Source of the DNA: Paracoccus sp041927875
GTDB taxonomy: Bacteria; Pseudomonadota; Alphaproteobacteria; Rhodobacterales; Rhodobacteraceae
Length of the DNA stretch: 64,000 nucleotides
Direction: 5' to 3' (one strand)
NCBI RefSeq assembly: GCF_041927875.1
Contig: NZ_JBHFHN010000001.1
Program-made: the position numbers and the translations under genes
Shown here: positions 1 to 8,695 of the stretch, in pieces
How positions within the stretch are numbered: position 1 is the first letter of the stretch
Layout: each line of letters opens with the position of its first letter
Notes under the pieces: model-generated
Databases searched by the model: none
The model's input: only the letters and a program-made list of their open reading frames with translations
Told to the model about the DNA's origin: nothing

Positions 1-222
1 GCCTATGCCGCCTGTGCGACGGCAGGTTACGCGGCCGTGAACGGATTTGAATGGCTGCGCCACGTGCGCACGCAGACCGAATCCGTGCGGGGTGGCCGCG
101 CCGCCGAGTCGATTTTTCTGCTTGCCCCCGGACAGCCCGAGGGGCGGGCCATGAACGTCGGGGCGGTGCTGGCCGCCTGCGAACAGAACGGCGTCCCCAT
201 CGGGGACAGGACTGGGGAATGA
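1..222 (+). CDS. C-terminal part of an unidentified protein upstream of nuoH
   Basis: The frame is open from the left edge of the window and ends with TGA 12 nt before nuoH, so only about 73 C-terminal residues are visible. The visible sequence has no iron-sulfur cysteine pattern and does not look like the C-terminus of NuoG. By position it could be one of the unidentified reading frames known to lie among the complex I genes of Paracoccus and Rhodobacter. A GTG at 37 could also start a 61-residue protein, but no ribosome-binding site precedes it, so continuation from outside the window is preferred. Coding status is supported by the tight spacing to nuoH and the lack of stops. The function is unknown. 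Confidence 0.5.
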   Translation, partial: AYAACATAGYAAVNGFEWLRHVRTQTESVRGGRAAESIFLLAPGQPEGRAMNVGAVLAACEQNGVPIGDRTGE

Positions 223-234
223 GGTAGGGACACG

Positions 235-1278
235 ATGGCTGATTTTCTGGCGACACCCCTTGGGACTTTCCTGCTGATCGCCCTCCAGGGCCTGCTGATC
301 ATCGCTTTCGTGATGATTTCGCTGCTTTTTCTGGTGTATGGCGACCGCAAGATCTGGGCCGCCGTGCAGTTGCGGCGCGGCCCGAACGTGGTCGGCCCCT
401 GGGGCGTGCTGCAATCGGTGGCCGATGCGCTGAAATATGTCGTCAAGGAAATCGTCATCCCCGCCGGGGCCGACCGTTTCGTGTTCTTCCTGGCCCCGGT
501 GCTGTCGATGTCGCTGGCGATCCTGGCCTGGGCGGTGATTCCCTTTCACCCCGGCTGGGTTCTGTCCGACATCAACGTGGCGCTGCTGTTCGTCTTTGCC
601 GTCTCCTCGCTTGAGGTTTACGGCGTGATCATGGGCGGCTGGGCCTCGAACTCGAAATATCCGTTCCTTGGCTCGCTGCGATCGGCCGCGCAGATGATTT
701 CCTATGAGGTGTCGCTGGGCCTGATCATCGTCGGCATCATCATCTCGACCGGTTCGATGAACTTTGGCGACATCGTGGCCGCGCAACAGGGCGATTGGGG
801 CCTTTTGAACTGGTATTGGCTGCCGCATCTGCCGATGGTCGTGCTGTTCTTTGTCAGCGCCCTGGCCGAGACCAACCGCCCGCCGTTTGACCTGCCCGAG
901 GCGGAATCGGAACTGGTCGCGGGGTTCATGGTCGAATATTCGTCCACGCCTTACCTGCTGTTCATGGCCGGCGAATACATCGCCATCTTCCTGATGTGCG
1001 CGCTGATTTCGCTGTTGTTCTTCGGCGGCTGGCTGTCGCCCATTCCCGGCCTGCCCGATGGCTGGTGGTGGATGGTGGCGAAGATGTGGGTGTTCTTCTT
1101 CATGTTCGCCATGGTGAAGGCGATCGTGCCGCGCTATCGCTATGACCAACTGATGCGCATCGGCTGGAAGGTGTTCCTGCCGCTGTCGCTGGCCTGGGTG
1201 GTGATCGTGGCCTTCCTGGCCCGTTACGAAGTCCTTGGCGGCTTCTGGGCGCGTTTCAACACTGTGATCGGGGGGTAA
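235..1278 (+). CDS. nuoH: NADH-quinone oxidoreductase subunit H (NuoH/Nqo8)
   Basis: Membrane subunit of respiratory complex I (NDH-1) that forms much of the quinone-binding chamber at the junction of the peripheral and membrane arms. The 347-residue product has the usual length and about eight hydrophobic helices. The family signature GPNVVGPWG lies near residues 49-57, and the acidic loop ETNRPPFDLPEAESELVAGF at about residues 212-231 is the hallmark NuoH motif lining the quinone channel. The ATG at 235 follows a strong Shine-Dalgarno stretch (AGGTAGGG, 222-229). It is the first complete gene of the distal nuo operon and is separated from nuoI by only 3 nt, so the two are co-transcribed. 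Confidence 0.98.
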   Translation: MADFLATPLGTFLLIALQGLLIIAFVMISLLFLVYGDRKIWAAVQLRRGPNVVGPWGVLQSVADALKYVVKEIVIPAGADRFVFFLAPVLSMSLAILAWAVIPFHPGWVLSDINVALLFVFAVSSLEVYGVIMGGWASNSKYPFLGSLRSAAQMISYEVSLGLIIVGIIISTGSMNFGDIVAAQQGDWGLLNWYWLPHLPMVVLFFVSALAETNRPPFDLPEAESELVAGFMVEYSSTPYLLFMAGEYIAIFLMCALISLLFFGGWLSPIPGLPDGWWWMVAKMWVFFFMFAMVKAIVPRYRYDQLMRIGWKVFLPLSLAWVVIVAFLARYEVLGGFWARFNTVIGG

Positions 1279-1281
1279 GCC

Positions 1282-1773
1282 ATGGCGTTCGATTTCGCCC
1301 GAGCCACCAAGTATTTCCTGATGGTCGATTTCATCAAGGGCTTCGGCCTGGGGATGAAATATTTCTTCAAGCCGAAGGCGACGATCAACTATCCCCATGA
1401 AAAGGGGCCGCTGTCGCCGCGTTTCCGGGGTGAACACGCGCTGCGCCGCTATCCCAGTGGTGAAGAACGCTGCATCGCCTGCAAATTGTGCGAGGCGATC
1501 TGCCCCGCGCAGGCGATCACCATCGACGCCGAACCGCGCGCCGACGGATCGCGCCGGACCACGCGCTATGACATCGACATGACCAAGTGCATCTACTGCG
1601 GCTTCTGCCAGGAGGCCTGCCCGGTCGATGCCATCGTCGAAGGCCCGAACTTCGAGTTCGCCACCGAGACCCGCGAAGAGCTGTTCTACGACAAGGCCAA
1701 GCTCTTGGCCAATGGCGACCGTTGGGAAGTCGAGATCGCCCGCAACCTGGAACTGGATGCGCCCTACCGATGA
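1282..1773 (+). CDS. nuoI: NADH-quinone oxidoreductase subunit I (NuoI/Nqo9), 2x[4Fe-4S]
   Basis: Peripheral-arm subunit of complex I that carries two tetranuclear iron-sulfur clusters (N6a and N6b) passing electrons towards the terminal cluster N2. Two complete ferredoxin motifs are visible: CIACKLCEAICP with Cys64/67/70/74 and CIYCGFCQEACP with Cys103/106/109/113. The 163-residue length is typical of alphaproteobacterial NuoI. The ATG lies 3 nt after the nuoH stop, and the stop codon overlaps the start of the following CMD-family gene (ATGA), indicating translational coupling. Confidence 0.98.
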   Translation: MAFDFARATKYFLMVDFIKGFGLGMKYFFKPKATINYPHEKGPLSPRFRGEHALRRYPSGEERCIACKLCEAICPAQAITIDAEPRADGSRRTTRYDIDMTKCIYCGFCQEACPVDAIVEGPNFEFATETREELFYDKAKLLANGDRWEVEIARNLELDAPYR

Positions 1774-2159
1774 GTTCTGACGCCGCATATCAGGCCGGAC
1801 AGGTGCTGGCGGACCGGCTGAACCCCGGCATGGAGGCCGCCTTGCGCGACCGCTATGACCGCTGGTTGCCAGGTGGTGTCGCCGAGGCGGTGGTGGGGCA
1901 TGGCTGGGGCGCGGTCTATGCCCGCGACGGGCTGGATCTGAAAACCCGGATGCTGATTACCATCGGCGCCTTGGCCGCGCTCGGCGGCCAGACCCGCCCG
2001 CAGCTCAAGGTCAACGTCGCCAATGCCCTGCGCGCCGGGGCCACCGCGCGCGAGGTCAGCGAGGCAATCTTTCAGATGCAGCTTTATGGCGGCCTGCCTG
2101 CGATGATCAACGCGCTGAACGCCGCGATCGAAGTCTTTGAGGAGGAGGGCGCGCAATGA
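1770..2159 (+). CDS. Carboxymuconolactone decarboxylase (CMD)-family protein inside the nuo operon, first copy
   Basis: A 129-residue protein starting at an ATG that overlaps the nuoI stop (ATGA). The central segment (about residues 58-110), with TRMLITIGALAALGG followed by an amphipathic helix and a GGLPAMINAL helix, fits the CMD/AhpD helical fold. It contains no cysteine, so the AhpD-type CxxC peroxidase site is absent. Position between nuoI and nuoJ matches the small unidentified frames known from the Paracoccus NDH-1 cluster (established knowledge). Function is not known; a role in complex I assembly or in detoxification near the complex is only an inference from gene order. It is followed without a gap by a paralogue. 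Confidence 0.85.
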   Translation: MSSDAAYQAGQVLADRLNPGMEAALRDRYDRWLPGGVAEAVVGHGWGAVYARDGLDLKTRMLITIGALAALGGQTRPQLKVNVANALRAGATAREVSEAIFQMQLYGGLPAMINALNAAIEVFEEEGAQ

Positions 2160-2563
2160 ACGACGCCTTTCAGAAGATGTTCGCGCAGATGATCCAGTCG
2201 GGTCAGGAAATGGCGCGCGCCTTCAACCCGGCGCTTGAGACCTTCAACCCCGGCGCGATGGACAAGATGTTCCCGACGCTGCCCAAGGACATGATGGAGA
2301 TGTTCTTCGGCCGCACCTTCAACCGCGACGGGCTGGATGCCAAGACGCGGATGCTGGTGTCGGTGGCGGCGCTGACCGTGCTGGGCGCGCAGGCGGAACC
2401 GCAGATGCGGCTGACCATCCGCCACGCGCTTGAGGCCGGGGCCACGCAACGCGAGATCGCGGAAGTGATCTGGCAGATGTCGATGTTCGGCGGCTTGCCC
2501 GCCATGACCCGCGCGCTGGAAATCGCGCAAAAGGTATTTGCTGAAACGGAGGAAGCCGCATGA
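2156..2563 (+). CDS. CMD-family protein inside the nuo operon, second copy
   Basis: A 135-residue paralogue of the preceding gene; both share the layout GLD(A/L)KTRMLxxxxAL, an AGAT(A/Q)RE segment and a C-terminal FGGLPAM or YGGLPAM helix, which points to a tandem duplication. It also lacks cysteine, so AhpD-like disulfide chemistry is not expected. The first 45 residues form a separate Met- and Phe-rich amphipathic region absent from the first copy. The start overlaps the previous stop (ATGA) and its own stop overlaps the nuoJ start, so the expression ratio to complex I subunits is probably set by coupling. Catalytic activity is not established. Confidence 0.85.
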   Translation: MNDAFQKMFAQMIQSGQEMARAFNPALETFNPGAMDKMFPTLPKDMMEMFFGRTFNRDGLDAKTRMLVSVAALTVLGAQAEPQMRLTIRHALEAGATQREIAEVIWQMSMFGGLPAMTRALEIAQKVFAETEEAA

Positions 2564-3162
2564 TGACCTTCGCCTTTTACCTGTTCTCGACGCTGGTCGT
2601 CGTGGCGGGCTTCATGGTGGTGATCTCGAAGAACCCGGTGCATTCGGTGCTGTGGCTGATCGCGGCCTTCATTTCGGCCTCGGGGCTGTTCATCCTGCTG
2701 GGGGCGGAACTCCTGGCGATGCTGTTGATGATCGTCTATGTCGGCGCGGTCGCGGTGCTGTTCCTGTTCGTGGTGATGATGCTGGACATCGACTTTGCCG
2801 CGCTGAAGGGGGAACTGGCGCGCTACATGCCGCTGGGCCTTCTGATCGGCGTGGTGATGATCCTGCAACTGGCGCTTGCCTTTGACGGCTTCACCCCGGC
2901 CGAGGGCGCGGCCGCCCTGCATGCCGCGCCGATGCCCGAGGGGATGCACAACACGCAGGCCCTGGGGATGCTGATCTATGATCGCTATGTCTATCTGTTC
3001 ATGGCTGCGGCCCTGGTGCTGCTGGTTGCCATGATCGGCGCGATCCTGCTGACGCTGCGCCACCGCAAGGATGTGAAGCGTCAGAATGTCGTGGCGCAGA
3101 TGCACCGCGATCCGGCCAAGGCGATGGATCTGGTCGATGTCAAACCGGGGCAGGGGCTGTAA
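2560..3162 (+). CDS. nuoJ: NADH-quinone oxidoreductase subunit J (NuoJ/Nqo10)
   Basis: Membrane subunit of complex I, homologous to mitochondrial ND6. The 200-residue product has five hydrophobic helices and the conserved third-helix region with ELLAMLLMIVYVGAVAVLFL, where the pi-bulge that changes during turnover is located in known structures. A polar loop follows helix four, and the C-terminus is basic and cytoplasmic. The start overlaps the stop of the second CMD-family gene (ATGA), and nuoK begins 2 nt after its stop. Confidence 0.97.
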   Translation: MMTFAFYLFSTLVVVAGFMVVISKNPVHSVLWLIAAFISASGLFILLGAELLAMLLMIVYVGAVAVLFLFVVMMLDIDFAALKGELARYMPLGLLIGVVMILQLALAFDGFTPAEGAAALHAAPMPEGMHNTQALGMLIYDRYVYLFMAAALVLLVAMIGAILLTLRHRKDVKRQNVVAQMHRDPAKAMDLVDVKPGQGL

Positions 3163-3164
3163 TC

Positions 3165-3470
3165 ATGATCGGACTTTCGCATTACCTTTTCGTGGCCGCG
3201 GCCCTGTTCGTGATCGGTGTCTTCGGCATTTTCGTGAACCGCAAGAACGTGATCGTCATCCTGATGTCGATCGAACTGATGCTGCTGGCGGTCAATATCA
3301 ATCTGGTGGCCTTTTCGTCCTTTGCCGGCGATCTGGCGGGGCAGGTCTTCACCCTGTTCGTGCTGACCGTGGCCGCCGCCGAGGCCGCCATCGGGCTGGC
3401 CATCCTTGTGGTCTTCTTCCGCAACCGTGGCACGATCGCGGTTGAGGATGTCAACGTGATGAAGGGCTGA
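3165..3470 (+). CDS. nuoK: NADH-quinone oxidoreductase subunit K (NuoK/Nqo11)
   Basis: Small membrane subunit of complex I (ND4L homologue) with three transmembrane helices in 101 residues, the standard size. The two buried glutamates expected in helices 2 and 3 are visible, in SIELMLLAVNIN and VAAAEAAIGLAI, and take part in the proton pathway linking NuoH/J to the antiporter-like subunits. It lies between nuoJ and nuoL with gaps of only a few nucleotides. Confidence 0.97.
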   Translation: MIGLSHYLFVAAALFVIGVFGIFVNRKNVIVILMSIELMLLAVNINLVAFSSFAGDLAGQVFTLFVLTVAAAEAAIGLAILVVFFRNRGTIAVEDVNVMKG

Positions 3471-3476
3471 TCCACC

Positions 3477-5669
3477 ATGGCGAGCATCATCCTTTTCGCC
3501 CCGCTGATCGGCGCCCTGATCGCCGGTTTCGGCTGGCGTGTGATCGGCGAACGCGGCGCGCAGGTCGTGACCATCGCGCTGCTGTTTCTGGCCTGCGCCT
3601 TGTCCTGGGTCACCTTCCTGACCCATGACGGCGTGACCACCCATCAGCACATCCTGACCTGGGTGCAGTCGGGCGATCTGAACACCGCCTGGTCGATCCG
3701 CGTCGACCGGTTGACCGCGATCATGCTGATCGTCGTCACCTCGGTTTCGGCTTTGGTTCACCTCTATTCGGTGGGCTACATGGCCCATGACGACAACTGG
3801 ACCGATGACGAACCCTATCGCGCCCGGTTCTTTGCCTATCTGTCGTTCTTCACCTTCACCATGCTGGCCCTGGTGACCGCCGATAACCTGTTGCAGATGT
3901 TCTTCGGCTGGGAAGGCGTGGGCGTGGCCTCGTATCTGCTGATCGGCTTCTATTTCAAGAAGAACAGCGCCAATGCCGCGGCGATGAAGGCCTTTATCGT
4001 CAACCGCGTCGGTGACTTCGGCTTCATCCTGGGGATCGCCGGGCTTTACTGGCTGACCGGCTCGATCTGGTTCGAGGATATCTTCGCCAAGACCCCCGAA
4101 CTGGCGCAGACCCAGGTGCATTTCCTTTGGACCGGCTGGAATGCCGCCAACCTGCTGGGCGTGCTGCTGTTCATCGGCGCGATGGGCAAATCGGCGCAGC
4201 TTTTCCTGCACACCTGGCTGCCCGATGCGATGGAAGGCCCGACCCCGGTGTCGGCGCTGATCCACGCCGCGACCATGGTGACGGCGGGCGTGTTCCTGGT
4301 GTCGCGGATGTCGCCGCTTTACGAATACGCGCCCGAAGCCAAGATGATGATCGTCTATATCGGTGCCGCGACCGCGTTCTTTGCCGCGACCGTCGGCCTC
4401 GTGCAGAACGACATCAAGCGCGTCATCGCCTATTCGACCTGTTCGCAGCTTGGCTACATGTTCGTGGCCGCCGGTGTCGGCGTCTATTCGGCGGCGATGT
4501 TCCACCTGTTCACCCATGCCTTCTTCAAGGCGATGCTGTTCCTGGGCGCCGGTTCGGTGATCCATGCGATGCATCACGAACAGGATTTGCGCAACTATGG
4601 TGGCCTGCGCAAGAAGATCCCGTTTACCTTCTGGGCAATGCTGATCGGCACGCTGGCGATCACCGGTGTCGGCATTCCGCTGACCTATATCGGGTTCGCG
4701 GGCTATCTGTCCAAGGATGCGATCATCGAAAGCGCCTTTGCCTCGGGCAATGGGTTTGCGTTCTGGGCCCTGGTCATCGCGGCCTTCATGACCAGCTTCT
4801 ATAGCTGGCGGCTGATGTTCATGACCTTCTGGGGCAAGCCGCGGGGCGATCATCATGCCCATGACCACGCCCATGAAAGCCCGATGGTGATGCTGATCCC
4901 GCTGGCCGCTTTGGCCGTGGGGGCGGTGTTCTCGGGGATGGTCTGGTACAAGGACTTCTTCGGCGACCACAACCGCGTCACGCAATTCTTCGGGATGCCG
5001 CATCACGCGGTCGTCGAGGGTGGCGCAGAAGGTGGGGCCGAGGGTGCCGCAACGCATGAGGCCCCGGTGGCCGATGCTCCGGTGGCCGTGGCCGATGCCC
5101 CGGTGGTGACCACCACCGAGCCCCCGGTCCATGTCGCCCCGACCGCGCCCGAGGCCGTCGCCGCTGCCGAACCGGCTGCCGAGACGACCCACGCCGTCGA
5201 TCACGCGGCCCCCGCCAGCCATGGCGCGCTGTTCATCCATCCCGACAATCACGTCATGGATGAGGCCCACCATGCGCCGACCTGGGTGAAGCTGTCGCCC
5301 TTTGTGGCCATGGTGCTGGGGCTGGCGCTTGCCTGGGTGATGTATATCGCGCGGCCCGATCTGCCCGGCGCGGTCGCCCGCGCGGTGCCGACGCTCTATC
5401 GGTTCCTGCTGAACAAATGGTATTTCGATGAACTTTACGACCTGATCTTCGTGCGTCCCGCGCGGTGGCTGGGCCGGACCCTGTGGCGCAGCGGCGACGG
5501 GCGGGTCATCGACGGTGCCATCAACGGCGTGGCCCTGGGCCTGATCCCGCGGCTGACCCGTTTCGCCGGTCGCGTCCAGTCCGGCTATCTGTTCCACTAT
5601 GCCCTGGCCATGGTTCTGGGCATCGTCTTCCTGATGTTCTGGGTCGCGCTGACCGGAGGGGCCCACTGA
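3477..5669 (+). CDS. nuoL: NADH-quinone oxidoreductase subunit L (NuoL/Nqo12), with an Ala/Pro/His-rich insert
   Basis: Distal antiporter-like proton-pumping subunit of complex I with the long lateral C-terminal helix. Conserved elements include FFGWEGVGVASYLLIG with the helix-5 glutamate (about Glu146), the helix-7 lysine in AMGKSAQLFLHTWLPDA (about Lys238) and AYSTCSQLGYM. At 730 residues it is longer than the usual 600-700. The excess is a low-complexity region at about residues 510-600, rich in Ala, Pro, Glu, Val and His, between the last helices of the core and the C-terminal helices. A short His-rich cluster also lies near residue 460. The stop overlaps the nuoM start (TGATG). Confidence 0.97.
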   Translation: MASIILFAPLIGALIAGFGWRVIGERGAQVVTIALLFLACALSWVTFLTHDGVTTHQHILTWVQSGDLNTAWSIRVDRLTAIMLIVVTSVSALVHLYSVGYMAHDDNWTDDEPYRARFFAYLSFFTFTMLALVTADNLLQMFFGWEGVGVASYLLIGFYFKKNSANAAAMKAFIVNRVGDFGFILGIAGLYWLTGSIWFEDIFAKTPELAQTQVHFLWTGWNAANLLGVLLFIGAMGKSAQLFLHTWLPDAMEGPTPVSALIHAATMVTAGVFLVSRMSPLYEYAPEAKMMIVYIGAATAFFAATVGLVQNDIKRVIAYSTCSQLGYMFVAAGVGVYSAAMFHLFTHAFFKAMLFLGAGSVIHAMHHEQDLRNYGGLRKKIPFTFWAMLIGTLAITGVGIPLTYIGFAGYLSKDAIIESAFASGNGFAFWALVIAAFMTSFYSWRLMFMTFWGKPRGDHHAHDHAHESPMVMLIPLAALAVGAVFSGMVWYKDFFGDHNRVTQFFGMPHHAVVEGGAEGGAEGAATHEAPVADAPVAVADAPVVTTTEPPVHVAPTAPEAVAAAEPAAETTHAVDHAAPASHGALFIHPDNHVMDEAHHAPTWVKLSPFVAMVLGLALAWVMYIARPDLPGAVARAVPTLYRFLLNKWYFDELYDLIFVRPARWLGRTLWRSGDGRVIDGAINGVALGLIPRLTRFAGRVQSGYLFHYALAMVLGIVFLMFWVALTGGAH

Positions 5670-7240
5670 TGTCGAACCTTCTCTCCATCATCACTTTCCT
5701 GCCGCTGATGGCGGCGCTGATCCTGGCGCTGTTCCTGAAGGGCGGGACGCCCGCGGCCGATCGCAACGCCAAATGGCTGGCGCTGATCGCCACGACCGCG
5801 ACCTTTCTGGTGTCGATCTTCCTGTGGACGGGCTTTGATCCGGCCAATACCGGCTTTCAGTTCGTGGAAGACCGCGAATGGATCATGGGCCTGCGCTACA
5901 AGATGGGGGTCGACGGGATCTCGGTCCTGTTCGTGTTGCTGACCACCTTCCTGATGCCGCTGACCATCGCGGCCTGCTGGAACGTGGAAACCCGCGTCAA
6001 GGAATACATGATCGCCTTTCTGGTGCTGGAAGGGCTTATGATCGGCGTGTTCACCGCGCTGGATCTGGTGCTGTTCTACCTGTTCTTCGAGGCCGGGCTG
6101 ATCCCGATGTTCCTGATCATCGGCATCTGGGGCGGCAAGGATCGCATCTATGCGGCCTTCAAGTTCTTCCTCTATACCTTCCTTGGCTCGGTGCTGATGC
6201 TGGTGGCGATGATCGCCATGTGGCGCGCGGCGGGCACCACCGACATCGTGGCGCTGCTGAACCACAATTTCAGCGCCGAGCCGATGCAGATCGGCGGCTG
6301 GTGGATCATCGGCGGGCTGCAAACCCTGCTGTTCCTGGCCTTCTTTGCCAGTTTCGCGGTCAAGATGCCGATGTGGCCGGTGCATACCTGGCTGCCCGAT
6401 GCGCACGTTCAGGCGCCGACCGCCGGTTCGGTCGTGCTGGCCGCGATCCTGCTGAAGATGGGCGGCTATGGCTTCCTGCGCTTTTCGCTGCCGATGTTCC
6501 CGGTCGCGTCCGATCTGTTCGCGCCGATCATTCTGTGGATGTCGGCCATCGCCATCGTCTACACCAGCCTGGTGGCCCTGGCGCAGTCGGACATGAAAAA
6601 GCTGATCGCCTACAGCTCGGTCGCGCATATGGGTTATGTCACCATGGGCATCTTCGCCGCGAACCAGCAGGGGATCGACGGCGCGATGTTCCAGATGATC
6701 AGCCACGGCTTCGTGTCGGGCGCGCTGTTTTTGTGCGTCGGCGTCATCTATGACCGTATGCACACGCGCGAGATCGACGCCTATGGCGGGCTGGTCACCC
6801 GGATGCCGGCCTATGCGCTGATCTTCATGTTCTTCACCATGGCCAACGTCGGCCTGCCCGGCACCTCGGGTTTCGTGGGCGAGTTCCTGACCATCGTCGG
6901 CACCTTCCGGGTCAACACCTGGGTCGCTGTGGTGGCCGCGACCGGGGTGATCCTGTCGGCGGCCTATGCGCTTTACCTTTATCGCCGGGTCGTGCTGGGC
7001 GAGCTGATCAAGGAGGCGCTGAAGTCGATCACCGACATGACCCCGCGCGAAAAGTGGATCTTCGCACCGCTGGTCATCATGACGCTGCTGCTGGGGGTCT
7101 ATCCGCGGCTGGTCACCGACCGCATCGGCCCAAGCGTCGCCGCCCTGGTTGCCGATTACAACGCCAGCGTGGCGGATGCCCCGCGTGCCGATTTTGTTGA
7201 AACTGTCGCTGTGGCCGAACCGGCCGCCGCCACCCACTAA
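5669..7240 (+). CDS. nuoM: NADH-quinone oxidoreductase subunit M (NuoM/Nqo13)
   Basis: Antiporter-like proton-pumping subunit of complex I (ND4 homologue), 523 residues with about 14 helices. The helix-5 glutamate lies in FYLFFEAGLIPM (Glu141) and the helix-7 lysine in FAVKMPMWPVHTWLPDAH (Lys232), the key residues of the proton half-channels; AYSSVAHMGYV is also conserved. The open frame extends upstream into nuoL, but the ATG at 5669, which overlaps the nuoL stop as TGATG, gives the standard NuoM N-terminus. It is followed after 15 nt by nuoN. Confidence 0.97.
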   Translation: MSNLLSIITFLPLMAALILALFLKGGTPAADRNAKWLALIATTATFLVSIFLWTGFDPANTGFQFVEDREWIMGLRYKMGVDGISVLFVLLTTFLMPLTIAACWNVETRVKEYMIAFLVLEGLMIGVFTALDLVLFYLFFEAGLIPMFLIIGIWGGKDRIYAAFKFFLYTFLGSVLMLVAMIAMWRAAGTTDIVALLNHNFSAEPMQIGGWWIIGGLQTLLFLAFFASFAVKMPMWPVHTWLPDAHVQAPTAGSVVLAAILLKMGGYGFLRFSLPMFPVASDLFAPIILWMSAIAIVYTSLVALAQSDMKKLIAYSSVAHMGYVTMGIFAANQQGIDGAMFQMISHGFVSGALFLCVGVIYDRMHTREIDAYGGLVTRMPAYALIFMFFTMANVGLPGTSGFVGEFLTIVGTFRVNTWVAVVAATGVILSAAYALYLYRRVVLGELIKEALKSITDMTPREKWIFAPLVIMTLLLGVYPRLVTDRIGPSVAALVADYNASVADAPRADFVETVAVAEPAAATH

Positions 7241-7255
7241 GACGGGAAGCCTGTG

Positions 7256-8695
7256 ATGTCCAATCTTGATCTTGCCATCGTCTTTCCCGAACTGGTGCTG
7301 GCGATCTTTGCCATGGTCGCGCTGATGGTGGGCAGCTATTTCGGCAAGGATCGGCTGGCGATGCCGATCCTGTGGGCCTCGGTGGCGATGCTGGTGGTGA
7401 TGGCGGCCTGGGATGTGCTGAACGGGCAGGGCGCGCGCACGGGCTTCCACGGCATGTTCGTCGATGATCCCTTTGCGCGCTTTGCCAAGATCACCGTGCT
7501 CTTGGGCGCCGCCGCCGTCCTGGCGATGAGCGCCGACCACCTGGTCCGCCGCGGCATGATGCGCTTTGAATACCCGATCCTGATCGTGCTGGCGGTTGTC
7601 GGCATGATGATGATGGTGTCGGCGGGCGATCTGATGGCGCTTTACATGGGCCTGGAACTGCAATCGCTGGCGCTTTACGTCGTCGCCGCGCTGCGCCGCG
7701 ACAGCGCCCGGTCGTCCGAGGCGGGGCTGAAATATTTCGTCCTTGGCTCGCTGTCATCGGGGCTGTTCCTTTATGGCGCCTCGCTGACCTATGGCTTTGC
7801 CGGCACGACCGATTTCGCCGGCATCCTGTCGCAGTTGCAGGGCGAACACATCCCCGTCGCGCTGCTGTTCGGGCTGGTGTTCATGCTGACGGGCCTCGCC
7901 TTCAAGGTCAGCGCCGTGCCCTTCCACATGTGGACGCCGGATGTCTATGAAGGCTCGCCCACGCCGGTCACCGCCTTCTTTGCCACGGCGCCGAAGATGG
8001 CGGCGATGGCGCTGATCGCGCGGCTGATGTGGGATGCCTTCGGCAGCCTGCCCGCGCAATGGGGCCAGATCATCGCGCTGCTGGCGGTGGCCTCGATGTT
8101 CCTTGGCTCGATCGCCGCGATCGGTCAGCGCGACATCAAGCGCCTGATGGCCTATTCCTCGATCGCGCATATGGGCTTTGCTTTGGTGGGCCTCGCCACC
8201 GGCACCGCGCAAGGGGTGCAGGCGATGCTGATGTATATGGCGATCTATGTGGCCATGAACGTCGGCACCTTCGCCTTCATCCTGTCGATGGAACGCGACG
8301 GCCGGCCGGTCACCGACATTGCGGCGCTGAACCTCTATTCGCGCGCGCAGCCGCTGCGGGCCGTTGCGATGCTGGTTCTGCTGTTCAGCCTGGCGGGCGT
8401 GCCGCCGATGCTGGGCTTTTTCGCCAAGTTCGGCGTGCTGTCGGCGGCGGTGAATGCCGGCATGGGCTGGCTGGCGCTGCTGGGCGTCATCGCCTCGGTC
8501 ATCGGTGCCTATTACTATCTGCGCATCGTCTATCTCATGTATTTCGGCGAGGCCGGGGACGGGATCGACGACCGCATGCCGGGGATGCAGTGGCTGATGC
8601 TGATGGCCGGTGCGGCGGTGATGATCCTGGGCGTTGTCAGCCTGTTCGGCATCGACACGGCGGCGGCTGTGGCGGCGGAAACGCTTGTCCGCTGA
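7256..8695 (+). CDS. nuoN: NADH-quinone oxidoreductase subunit N (NuoN/Nqo14)
   Basis: Antiporter-like proton-pumping subunit of complex I (ND2 homologue), about 479 residues and 14 helices. Conserved segments include YMGLELQSLALYVVAAL with the helix-5 glutamate and FKVSAVPFHMWTPDVYEG with the helix-7 lysine, as well as AYSSIAHMGFALVG. A GTG at 7253 directly precedes the ATG at 7256; the ATG has better spacing from the upstream GGGAAG (7244-7249) and was chosen. It is the last structural complex I gene, and birA starts inside its end. Confidence 0.97.
   Translation: MSNLDLAIVFPELVLAIFAMVALMVGSYFGKDRLAMPILWASVAMLVVMAAWDVLNGQGARTGFHGMFVDDPFARFAKITVLLGAAAVLAMSADHLVRRGMMRFEYPILIVLAVVGMMMMVSAGDLMALYMGLELQSLALYVVAALRRDSARSSEAGLKYFVLGSLSSGLFLYGASLTYGFAGTTDFAGILSQLQGEHIPVALLFGLVFMLTGLAFKVSAVPFHMWTPDVYEGSPTPVTAFFATAPKMAAMALIARLMWDAFGSLPAQWGQIIALLAVASMFLGSIAAIGQRDIKRLMAYSSIAHMGFALVGLATGTAQGVQAMLMYMAIYVAMNVGTFAFILSMERDGRPVTDIAALNLYSRAQPLRAVAMLVLLFSLAGVPPMLGFFAKFGVLSAAVNAGMGWLALLGVIASVIGAYYYLRIVYLMYFGEAGDGIDDRMPGMQWLMLMAGAAVMILGVVSLFGIDTAAAVAAETLVR

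Noticed and set aside
3081..5666. An 861-codon open frame on the minus strand opposite nuoK-nuoL
   Set aside because: Same G+C-driven artefact; no start signal or family similarity and it covers essential nuo genes.
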